A DNA stretch of 5,393 bases from Chloroflexota bacterium (GTDB lineage: Bacteria; Chloroflexota; Dehalococcoidia; Plut-88900): positions 1-5,393 of the forward strand of contig JADFJI010000179.1 of assembly GCA_022566235.1 (NCBI GenBank). The letters run 5' to 3'. The translations under genes were made by a program, and so were the position numbers. A model generated the notes under the pieces. That model saw only the letters and a program-made list of their open reading frames with translations. It did no database searches and was not told the DNA's origin. Position 1 is the first letter of the stretch; every line of letters begins with the position of its first letter. This document shows positions 1 through 5,393 of this stretch, one piece after another.

Positions 1-74
1 TTGTCTTGAACCTCATCAGTGTGCTGATTCAGAAACGCTTGCAGTACGTGTTCCCTGGTAAGTGGTTCAGACAC
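1..74 (-). CDS. soxG: Probable sarcosine oxidase gamma subunit, N-terminal fragment
   Basis: Only the first 24 codons are in the window; the gene runs off the left edge. I place the start at the GTG at 74-72, which overlaps the soxA stop codon (TGA, 69-67) by 8 bases. A clean ribosome binding site, AAGGAG at 89-84, lies 9 bases upstream inside the soxA 3' end. The visible peptide begins (M)SEPLTREHVLQAFLNQH and continues TDEVQD. The assignment to gamma rests on position: sarcosine oxidase operons usually run soxB-soxD-soxA-soxG with translational coupling. The peptide itself is too short, and SoxG N-termini too variable, for independent recognition. In the heterotetramer gamma is a small GcvT-fold structural subunit contacting alpha and beta. 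Another one-carbon gene after soxA cannot be excluded. Its base composition matches the lower-GC 3' part of soxA. Confidence 0.6.
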   Translation of the reverse strand, partial: MSEPLTREHVLQAFLNQHTDEVQD

Positions 75-3000
75 GTTGTCGTTCTCCTTGAGGATCATAA
101 AATACAGGCGAGACAATCTCGGCCTTGACGTGACGCCCATCGCGGAGCGCTGCATAGATGATACTGCCTTTGCGTGCACGGCCTGCTTTGACTAGTGCCA
201 GGGCGATGGGATGACCGAGACAAGCGCTGGCGTAACTGGAAGTCACATGACCTGATATGGGTACCGGTATACCGGCACTGGGATCATCGACGAGCTGGGT
301 GCCTTCGGGCAATATGGTAGTGCCATCTGTCGAGAGTAAGCCAACCAGTTGTTTCCGATCCTTGCGCACACAGTCGCTGCGGCTTAGTGATCGCTTGCCC
401 AGATAGTCTTTATCTTTTGACAATAACCAACCCATTCCCATATCCACTGGTGTCATCGAACCGTCCGTATCCTGACCGACAATGATAAAGCCTTTTTCTG
501 CGCGCAACACATGCATCGCTTCTGTCCCGTAGGGCGTGATGTCGTATTCTTCCCCTGCCTTCATCAGTGCTTGCCACATGGCCAGGGCAAGATCGCTTTC
601 AATATTGATCTCAAAAGCCAGCTCACCACTGAAGCTCACCCGCATAACTTGCACCGGGAAACCGGCCAAGCTACCAGAGTGAATCGACATAAATGGGAAA
701 CTCGATTTTTCAAAATTGATGTCGCTGTCGAGATCCTGTAGTAACTTTCTGCTATGGGGTCCAACTAAGGCAATCGTTGACCAACGTTCCGTTACCGAGG
801 TCAGATACACTTCCAGTTCGGGCCACTCGGTTTGCAACCATCGCTCAAGCCAGCTAAAGACACTGGCCGCGCCGCCAGTGGTGGTGGTCAGGTAAAAATG
901 TTGTTCGCCGTGACGTATCACGACACCGTCATCCATGACCATGCCGTCTTCGCTCAGCATCAACCCGTACCGGGCGCGGCCGATGCCCAGCTTGAGCCAG
1001 TTGTTGGTGTAGACCCGGTTCAGGAACTCTGCGGCGTCGGGGCCCTGGACATCGATCTTTCCGAGGGTTGACTGGTCCAGCAGCGCCACGGCGTTACGGG
1101 CGGCCATGCACTCTCGATTGACCGCGTCCTCCATACTCTCTCCCGGCTGTGGATAGTACCAGGGCCGTTTCCACTGGCCCACGTCCTCCATCACCGCTCT
1201 ATGCTCGATGTGCCATCGATGTATGGCCGTCTTGCGCACCGGGTCTAACAGGCCTCCTATCTCTCTGCCGGCGATGGCCCCGAAGGTGACGGAGGTGTAA
1301 GGAGGTCTGAAGGTGATGGTGCCGACGGATTCGATGTCTGCCCCCAGGTGATTGGCCAGCACGCCCATGCCATTGACGTTGCCCAGCTTGCCCTGGTCTG
1401 TCCCGAACCCCAGGGTCGTGTACCGGTTGAGCAGCTGCATGGAGTCGTAGCCCTCCCTGGCCGCCAGGACTATGTCCCCGGCGGTGACGTCTTCCTGCAT
1501 GTCTACGAACTGCTTATGCTCTCTGACCGGGGGCCTTCGCGAAGGCGCTACCCACATGGCTTTAAGGGGCTCTTCTGCCCGGTCTTCGACGGTGGGCACA
1601 GGCGTCGAGACCCGTCCATCGCCGAAACCCGCGGCCCGAGCCGCTTCTGCTCCCACCTCCAGGCCCTCCCCCAGGCAGTCACCGAGGGCGAAGCTGCCCT
1701 TGCTTGAGCCTGCCGAACGCTCCTCCTGAGCCGGGGCGTCGGGCACGAAACACCCCTTTTCCCCGTCGTAGCGTGTCCCTCCTCCTGACTGGCAGTGGAG
1801 GTGCACAGTAGGGTTCCAGCCGCCGGATACGGCGACCAGGTCGCAGCGGATGGAGCGCCGCCGCCCCTCCACCCTTTCCCCAGAGGCATCGACGCTCATA
1901 ATCTCGACACCCTTGACCCGCTTCGTGCCCTTGACGTCAACTATGACGTGGCCGCCGATTACCGGAATGCCCATGTCCTTGACCCTTGAGGGCAGGGGCC
2001 CGTTTGGCTCGGGACGCACATCTACCACGGCCTGGACCGGTATTCCGGCCTCGGCCAGGTCCAGGACTGTCCGATACGCACTGTCGTTGTTGGTGAAGAC
2101 CAATGGCCGGGAACCCGGGGCCACGGCATACCGATTGACATAAGCAGAGACGGCCGAGGCCAGCATCACCCCGGGCCTGTCGTTGTTGGGAAAGACCAGG
2201 GGCCGCTCTATGGCGCCCGTAGCGAGCACCACCTGCTTGGCCCTCACCCGCCAGACACGCTCCTTGATCAGGGGTCTGCTGATCGAGGTAGAATCCGTGG
2301 AAAGGCGTTGAAGGACCGTGAGGAAGTTATGGTCGTAGTAGCCGAAGACGGTGCTGCGAAGAAGCAGGCGCACCTCCTTCATGGAGGCCAGCTCCCGTGA
2401 TGCAGCGTTCACCCACTCCAGGGCAGGGGCGCCGTCGATCTCATCGCGGCCGTCCAGAAGACTGCCTCCCAGCTCCCTTCGCTCGTCTGCCAGGATGACC
2501 CGTGCCCCGGCGCGACCCGCCTCCAGGGCTGCGGCCAGCCCCGCGGGCCCTCCTCCCACCACAAGCACATCGCAGTGGGTGTTCATCCGGTCGTAACGGT
2601 CGGGGTCCGGCTCCTTGGGCGAGACCCCCAGGCCTGCCGCCTTACGGATGAATCTCTCGTAGGTTTTCCACATCCTGCTGGGCCACATGAAGGTCTTGTA
2701 GTAGAAGCCGGGGGGGAGGAATCGAGAAAAAAGGCCGTTGATCGCCCCGATGTCATGTTCGACGCTGGGCCAGCAGTTAACGCTCCCGGCCTGAAGCCCT
2801 TCCGCAAGCTCCACCTCCGTGGCCTGGAGGTTGGGGGTGGTGAGGGCGCCTCTCCCCACTTGCAGGATCGCATTGGGCTCCTCGGGGCCGCTGCCGACTA
2901 TGCCCCGGGGCCGGTGATACTTGAAGCTTCGCCCCACCAGCCTGACTCCGTTGGCCAGTAGGGCCGAGGCTACCGTGTCGCCCTGGTAGCCCTGAAGTCG

Positions 3001-3102
3001 CTTCCCGTTGAAGGTGAAGGTCAGGGGCTTGGCCCTATCGATGCGGCCTCCTGTGGCCAATCGATAAGGCTGCGACCTGGAAGAGTCCAGTGGGGACTTC
3101 AC
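67..3102 (-). CDS. soxA: Sarcosine oxidase alpha subunit (heterotetrameric)
   Basis: Alpha subunit of the cytoplasmic enzyme that converts sarcosine, O2 and tetrahydrofolate to glycine, H2O2 and 5,10-methylene-tetrahydrofolate. At 1011 residues it has the usual full length. Domains in order: a ferredoxin-like N-terminal domain at about 25-110, without a 2Fe-2S cysteine cluster as is normal here; a pyridine-nucleotide-disulfide oxidoreductase fold with dinucleotide motif GGGPAG at 183-188, ATGAIERP at 294-301 and FALGDC at 471-476, which binds NAD in characterised enzymes; the SoxA-type RYTTLGFGTDQGK segment at 560-572; and a GcvT/aminomethyltransferase domain at about 620-890 with MDDGVV at 723-728, followed by a GcvT C-terminal barrel at about 915-1005. 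The GTG start overlaps the soxD stop as GTGA and has GAGG six bases upstream; the N-terminus (RLATGGRIDRAKPLTFTF) aligns with family starts as I remember them. The last ~290 codons have lower GC and different codon use from the first ~715. Confidence 0.96.
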   Translation of the reverse strand: MKSPLDSSRSQPYRLATGGRIDRAKPLTFTFNGKRLQGYQGDTVASALLANGVRLVGRSFKYHRPRGIVGSGPEEPNAILQVGRGALTTPNLQATEVELAEGLQAGSVNCWPSVEHDIGAINGLFSRFLPPGFYYKTFMWPSRMWKTYERFIRKAAGLGVSPKEPDPDRYDRMNTHCDVLVVGGGPAGLAAALEAGRAGARVILADERRELGGSLLDGRDEIDGAPALEWVNAASRELASMKEVRLLLRSTVFGYYDHNFLTVLQRLSTDSTSISRPLIKERVWRVRAKQVVLATGAIERPLVFPNNDRPGVMLASAVSAYVNRYAVAPGSRPLVFTNNDSAYRTVLDLAEAGIPVQAVVDVRPEPNGPLPSRVKDMGIPVIGGHVIVDVKGTKRVKGVEIMSVDASGERVEGRRRSIRCDLVAVSGGWNPTVHLHCQSGGGTRYDGEKGCFVPDAPAQEERSAGSSKGSFALGDCLGEGLEVGAEAARAAGFGDGRVSTPVPTVEDRAEEPLKAMWVAPSRRPPVREHKQFVDMQEDVTAGDIVLAAREGYDSMQLLNRYTTLGFGTDQGKLGNVNGMGVLANHLGADIESVGTITFRPPYTSVTFGAIAGREIGGLLDPVRKTAIHRWHIEHRAVMEDVGQWKRPWYYPQPGESMEDAVNRECMAARNAVALLDQSTLGKIDVQGPDAAEFLNRVYTNNWLKLGIGRARYGLMLSEDGMVMDDGVVIRHGEQHFYLTTTTGGAASVFSWLERWLQTEWPELEVYLTSVTERWSTIALVGPHSRKLLQDLDSDINFEKSSFPFMSIHSGSLAGFPVQVMRVSFSGELAFEINIESDLALAMWQALMKAGEEYDITPYGTEAMHVLRAEKGFIIVGQDTDGSMTPVDMGMGWLLSKDKDYLGKRSLSRSDCVRKDRKQLVGLLSTDGTTILPEGTQLVDDPSAGIPVPISGHVTSSYASACLGHPIALALVKAGRARKGSIIYAALRDGRHVKAEIVSPVFYDPQGERQRV
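84..89 (-). promoter_or_regulatory. Ribosome binding site of the gene after soxA
   Basis: AAGGAG on the minus strand, 9 bases before the GTG at 74-72, embedded in the last codons of soxA (GERQRV). It is the best Shine-Dalgarno match in the operon and decides the choice of GTG start for the downstream gene. Confidence 0.7.
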
Positions 3103-3380
3103 TCATCACCTCGGGGAGCAGGGTCGCTGATCTTATAGACCGATTTTATTTTGTAGCTGACGGTGTCCCGTTCGGCGTTGAACCATCGCCGGCAGCCCGC
3201 CGCATGTAGCCAGCGCTCCAGGTAACGGCCGCTGGGATTATTACGCATAAACAGGTAATCGGCCCACTCCAAATCGGATAAGGCGTCGGGGTCCTTTGGT
3301 CTTACTATGTGGGCCTCGCCGCCGTAGGAGAACTCCGATTCTTCTCGGGGGCCGCACCAGGGGCATGATATCAGCAGCAT
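3099..3380 (-). CDS. soxD: Sarcosine oxidase delta subunit (zinc-binding)
   Basis: Small zinc-containing subunit of heterotetrameric sarcosine oxidase, packed against alpha and needed for the assembled enzyme rather than for catalysis. The 93 residues match the family length. The zinc ligands known from the family are all present and spaced as expected: Cys6 and Cys9 in CPWCGPR, His59 and Cys63 in LHAAGCRRWFN. Other family signatures are EFSYGGEAH, EWADYLFMRNNPSG and RDTVSYKI. The ATG start gives the standard MLLISCPWCG N-terminus. It begins 39 bases after the soxB stop; that gap (3381-3419) has no strong Shine-Dalgarno sequence and no terminator-like hairpin, so it is probably co-transcribed with soxB. 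Its TGA stop shares GTGA with the soxA start, implying coupled translation of delta and alpha. Confidence 0.97.
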   Translation of the reverse strand: MLLISCPWCGPREESEFSYGGEAHIVRPKDPDALSDLEWADYLFMRNNPSGRYLERWLHAAGCRRWFNAERDTVSYKIKSVYKISDPAPRGDE

Positions 3381-3419
3381 TTCAATGAGTCTCTACTTAA
3401 GATCATCAGGCAATACCAC

Positions 3420-4670
3420 TCAGTGGGCCACGGCCGCGGCCCCGTGTTCGTCGATCAGGTAGCCGGTGGTAAAACGCTCTATGGAAAATGGCTCGTTGAG
3501 GGGGTGAGGCTGGTCCCGAGCGATGGTATATGCGTACACCCAGCCGGATCCCGGAGTTGCCTTGAAGCCGCCGGTCCCCCATCCACAGTTGAAATAGAGG
3601 CCTTTCACATGGGTCTTGCTTATAATGGGGCTGGCATCGGGGCAGATGTCTACGGACCCGGCCCAGTGTCGCAGCAGGCGCAGTCGGCTGAAGATGGGGA
3701 AGACGTCGACCACCGCCTCCATGGTGCCCTCGATAATGGAGTAGCTGCCCCGCATGCCGAATCCGTTATAGTGATCGATCCCGGCCCCTATAATCAGCTC
3801 TCCCTTGTCCGTCTGGCTCACGTAGGCATGGACAGCGTTGGACATGACCACGGTGTGCATGACGGGCTTGATGGGCTCCGAGACCAGGGCCTGGAGAGGG
3901 TGTGTATCGATGGGGAGGCGAAGCCCTGCCATACTGGCCAGGGTGCTGGTATCCGCCGCCACCGCCACCGCCACCTTTCTGGCCTTGATAATGCCCCTGG
4001 TGGTGTCCACCCCTGTGACCTGACCTCCTTCGATTCGGATTCCCGTTACCTCGCAGTTCTGGATGATGTCGACACCCCGGGCATCGGCGGCCCGGGCAAA
4101 GCCCCAGGCTACCGCATCGTGGCGGGCCGTGCCCCCGCGCCTCTGTAGCGAGGCCCCCAGGACCGGGTACCGGGCATCGGGCGAGGTGTTCAATATCGGG
4201 ACCAGCTTCTTCACCTGCTCGGTGTTCAGGAGTTCAGCGTCTATGCCGTTCAATCGGTTGGAGTTGACACGTCTTGCAGTGTCTCGCTTCTCCTGCTCGT
4301 TGTGAAAGAGATTTAGGACCCCTCGCTGGCTGAACATCAGGTTGAAGTTCAGCTCCTGGCTCAAGCCTTCCCACAGCTTCATGGACATCTCATACAGGTA
4401 GGAGGTCTCGTCCCAGAGGTAGTTGGAGCGGACGATTGTGGTGTTCCGGCCAACGCTTCCCCCGCCTACGTATCCCTTCTCCAGCACGGCAACGTTGGTA
4501 ACACCGTGCTCTTTGGCCAGATAATAGGCGGTGGCCAGCCCGTGTCCCCCGGCCCCGACGATGATCACGTCGTATTCCACCTTGGGCTGGAGACTGCGCC
4601 AGACCCGCGGCCAGTTCTCTTGGTGGTTAAAGGAGTTGCGGATCAGGCCGTACAGCGAGTACTTCTTCAT
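3420..4670 (-). CDS. soxB: Sarcosine oxidase beta subunit (catalytic, FAD/FMN)
   Basis: Catalytic subunit that oxidises the C-N bond of sarcosine; FAD is bound non-covalently, and electrons pass to a covalently attached FMN at the alpha-beta interface where O2 is reduced. The 416 residues are close to the usual length. The N-terminal Rossmann motif is YDVIIVGAGGHGLATAYYLA with GAGGHG at 39-44, followed by LEKGYVGGGSVGRNT and RSNYLWDE. The segment QRRGGTARHDAVAWGFARAA places His184 as the counterpart of the FMN-linked histidine (about His173 in characterised enzymes). The C-terminal GLYFNCGWGTGGFKATPGSG holds a conserved lysine, Lys370, that probably matches the active-site lysine near position 358 studied in Corynebacterium. 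The ATG start is the only sensible one, since no in-frame start lies between it and the promoter. It lacks a proper Shine-Dalgarno sequence: GAGAG abuts the ATG directly. Codon use matches soxD and the first two thirds of soxA. Confidence 0.97.
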   Translation of the reverse strand: MKKYSLYGLIRNSFNHQENWPRVWRSLQPKVEYDVIIVGAGGHGLATAYYLAKEHGVTNVAVLEKGYVGGGSVGRNTTIVRSNYLWDETSYLYEMSMKLWEGLSQELNFNLMFSQRGVLNLFHNEQEKRDTARRVNSNRLNGIDAELLNTEQVKKLVPILNTSPDARYPVLGASLQRRGGTARHDAVAWGFARAADARGVDIIQNCEVTGIRIEGGQVTGVDTTRGIIKARKVAVAVAADTSTLASMAGLRLPIDTHPLQALVSEPIKPVMHTVVMSNAVHAYVSQTDKGELIIGAGIDHYNGFGMRGSYSIIEGTMEAVVDVFPIFSRLRLLRHWAGSVDICPDASPIISKTHVKGLYFNCGWGTGGFKATPGSGWVYAYTIARDQPHPLNEPFSIERFTTGYLIDEHGAAAVAH

Positions 4671-4699
4671 CTCTCTGTTACAGGGGAGGAAGGCTTCAT
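4667..4699 (-). other. Possible leader mini-ORF coupled to soxB
   Basis: Ten codons plus stop, reading MKPSSPVTER. The ATG at 4699-4697 lies within about 2-5 bases of the transcription start predicted from the promoter at 4709-4737, so it would be leaderless. Its TGA (4669-4667) overlaps the soxB ATG (4670-4668) as ATGA. Since soxB has no clear Shine-Dalgarno sequence, re-initiation after this mini-ORF could drive soxB translation. A chance short frame is equally possible; the peptide has no codon run suggesting attenuation. Confidence 0.25.
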
Positions 4700-4708
4700 A
4701 CCGCAGAG

Positions 4709-4737
4709 ATGATATGTGGCCTATGAACTGGTGTCAA
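4709..4737 (-). promoter_or_regulatory. Sigma-70-type promoter of the sox operon
   Basis: On the minus strand TTGACA (4737-4732) is a perfect -35 hexamer, followed by exactly 17 bases and TATCAT (4714-4709), which matches the -10 consensus at five of six positions. Predicted transcription start is about 4704-4701, giving a 5' leader of about 30 bases before soxB. It sits in the only substantial non-coding gap of the window, directly upstream of the first sox gene and pointing into it. Confidence 0.72.
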
Positions 4738-4744
4738 TTAGACA
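4732..4744. promoter_or_regulatory. Imperfect inverted repeat over the -35 box (possible operator)
   Basis: TGTCAATTAGACA is a 13-base dyad: six-base arms pair at five of six positions around a central base. It covers the whole -35 hexamer, where a bound regulator would block RNA polymerase. No regulator gene is in the window to pair it with, and short dyads of this quality occur by chance. Confidence 0.25.
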
Positions 4745-4748
4745 AGCC

Positions 4749-4784
4749 ACGCTAATCTCGTCCGGGACGTCGTGATCTTAGCGT
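4749..4784. promoter_or_regulatory. Nested dyad symmetry upstream of the sox promoter
   Basis: A 36-base element: perfect outer arms ACGCTAA (4749-4755) and TTAGCGT (4778-4784) enclose a second perfect dyad, CGTCC-G-GGACG (4759-4769). The inner dyad is off-centre. It starts 12 bases upstream of the -35 box, a usual place for an activator site. It could instead fold as a hairpin at the end of the upstream transcript, but no T-run follows on the minus strand, so an intrinsic terminator is less likely. Confidence 0.35.
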
Positions 4785-4820
4785 TTGGGCGCTTTTGATT
4801 GTCCTCGTGGGGATGGCCAG

Positions 4821-5393
4821 CTAGCAGGATTCAGGCGGATATGTGCGATCGATCAGCTCCTCCATGCCCTCTGTCGAGGTCAGGGCAAACCTGATTTTGT
4901 ACTCGGTGATCTGGGTGAGATAGCTGAGGAGCCGGTCTGAGGGCATGTCGGTTGCCACCAGCAAGGTATCTTCGGTCACGAAGGCCAGAGGCAGGGCCTT
5001 GTGCTGACGAGCGGATTCTTCCGACATCAGCTTTGCCGCTCTTGGGTCTACCGGGACGTTATTCAAGGCGACCTTTGGCATCTTGAACTCAGAGATCAGT
5101 ATAGTAACCAGGGTCTCCCTTGAGACGACTCCCAGGTACAAGAGGGTGTCCAGTAGCCCGGCTCCTCTCTCCTTTCTCAAGAGGTCGGCCTCTTCCAACT
5201 GCTGGTTGGTCGCCGCTATAATTCGTACGTCCAGGCTTCGCGTCCGGGTATCGCCCACCCGGCGGACCTGCCCGTCCTCGAGCACCCGCAGAAGCTTCAC
5301 CTGGAAGTTCAGGTCCGTCAGCCCGATCTCGTCCAGGAAAAGCGTCCCGGTGTCCGCCTGCTCGAACAGACCGGCGCGGTCCTGCGCCGCGCC
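4821..5393 (-). CDS. Truncated sigma-54 AAA+ domain fused to MshEN-like domain, C-terminal part
   Basis: The gene enters from the right edge, so its true start is not visible; 190 residues are seen, ending at TAG (4823-4821). Residues 1-63 are the middle of a sigma-54-interacting AAA+ domain: GA at the edge (end of a GAFTGA loop), RAGLFEQA, Walker B TLFLDEIG (17-24), then QVKLLRVLEDGQVRRVG and LDVRIIAATN. The family normally continues for about another 100 residues with FREDLYYRLNV, arginine fingers, sensor II and often a HTH domain. None of that is present. Instead residues 64-185 resemble the second half of a GspE/MshE N-terminal (MshEN, PF05157-type) domain: QQLEEADLLRKERG, LLDTLLYLGVVSRETL, MPKVALNNVPVDPRAAKLM, ARQHKALPLAF and a closing IDRTY. 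The first cyclic-di-GMP motif is absent and the second is degenerate, having GLL where RLG is expected. As drawn it should be neither a working sigma-54 activator nor a canonical cyclic-di-GMP receptor. The fusion may be real or an assembly join. Confidence 0.65.
   Translation of the reverse strand, partial: GAAQDRAGLFEQADTGTLFLDEIGLTDLNFQVKLLRVLEDGQVRRVGDTRTRSLDVRIIAATNQQLEEADLLRKERGAGLLDTLLYLGVVSRETLVTILISEFKMPKVALNNVPVDPRAAKLMSEESARQHKALPLAFVTEDTLLVATDMPSDRLLSYLTQITEYKIRFALTSTEGMEELIDRTYPPESC

Larger units (their letters stand above)
1..930. other. Lower-GC segment covering the soxA 3' third and soxG start
   Basis: By hand count of individual 60-base rows, GC is about 40-58% over most of 240-960 and about 63-70% in the sampled rows from about 960 to 1900. 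Rows at 121-240 are near 60%, so the low segment is not uniform. Lysine codons make the point independently: in soxA residues 1-704, 3 of 24 are AAA, while in residues 786-993, 7 of 12 are AAA. Glutamate shifts from mostly GAG to mostly GAA at about residue 718, and TTA/TTG leucines appear. The right boundary is approximate, about 900-960, in the conserved MDDGVV region of the GcvT-like domain. The reading frame is intact across it. Confidence 0.6.

Noticed and set aside
1533..1546. Perfect 14-base palindrome GCCTTCGCGAAGGC inside soxA
   Set aside because: It encodes PSRR in the linker after MWVA at about residues 519-524. A single copy in a GC-rich gene is not evidence of a site or repeat.
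1348..1707. 119-codon plus-strand frame and a 113-codon minus-strand frame (1548-1889) inside soxA
   Set aside because: Both overlap well-conserved soxA coding sequence. Their predicted proteins are low-complexity, rich in Pro, Arg and Ser, with no family resemblance.
1703..1718. TTGAGCCTGCCGAA, similar to a short repeat common in some environmental genomes (CTGAGCCTGTCGAA)
   Set aside because: It lies in soxA where the protein (ERSAGSSKGSFALGD) aligns without insertion to the usual family pattern as I recall it, and there is no second copy in the window.
3423..4148. 241-codon open frame on the plus strand opposite soxB
   Set aside because: It is antisense to a clear soxB reading frame, its protein shows no recognisable motif, and long antisense frames are expected in GC-rich coding sequence.
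4728..4755. Possible sigma-54 promoter (GG-N10-GC) upstream of soxB, suggested by the neighbouring sigma-54 domain
   Set aside because: The only GG in the right area, in TGGCTTGTC, is not followed by GC at the required distance; the sequence there is TG.
4780..4800. Plus-strand hairpin AGCG-TTTGGG-CGCT followed by TTTTGATT, resembling a terminator
   Set aside because: The stem is only four base pairs, the T-run is broken, and no plus-strand gene ends here.

Overview
The window holds a minus-strand operon for heterotetrameric sarcosine oxidase, read from right to left in the order soxB (beta), soxD (delta), soxA (alpha) and then the first 24 codons of a fourth gene in the soxG (gamma) position. 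Upstream of the operon, at the right edge, is the 3' end of an unrelated gene. Its product joins a truncated sigma-54-interacting AAA+ domain to a GspE/MshE N-terminal-like (MshEN) domain. No gene is convincing on the plus strand; the long plus-strand frames are antisense shadows in GC-rich coding sequence.

Layout: 1-74, start of probable soxG; 67-3102, soxA, complete, 1011 residues; 3099-3380, soxD, 93 residues; 3420-4670, soxB, 416 residues; 4671-4820, a 150-base gap with a strong sigma-70-type promoter (TTGACA, 17-base spacer, TATCAT), nested dyad symmetry upstream of it and a 10-codon mini-ORF whose stop overlaps the soxB start; 4821-5393, the 3' end of the chimeric AAA+/MshEN gene. The sox genes are tightly coupled, with a 39-base gap, a GTGA overlap and an 8-base overlap.

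Together the four subunits would oxidatively demethylate sarcosine to glycine in the cytoplasm. FAD and a covalently bound FMN lie in or next to beta, NAD binds in alpha, zinc binds in delta, and the GcvT-like C-terminal domain of alpha passes the one-carbon unit to tetrahydrofolate. This is a catabolic pathway for methylated glycines from glycine betaine, creatine or choline breakdown.

The organism is an uncertain GC-rich bacterium. Sarcosine oxidase of this form is common in Proteobacteria and Actinobacteria, and MshEN plus sigma-54 domains would fit Proteobacteria, Desulfobacterota, Myxococcota or Acidobacteriota. The most notable point is that the window looks mosaic at both ends. The last third of soxA and the soxG start have lower GC and different codon use from the rest of the operon. 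At the right edge, the AAA+/MshEN junction falls at a short stretch that both domain families can share, again with a composition change. Either real recombination or a chimeric assembly could explain this. I see no convincing novel system; the sox operon itself is standard.
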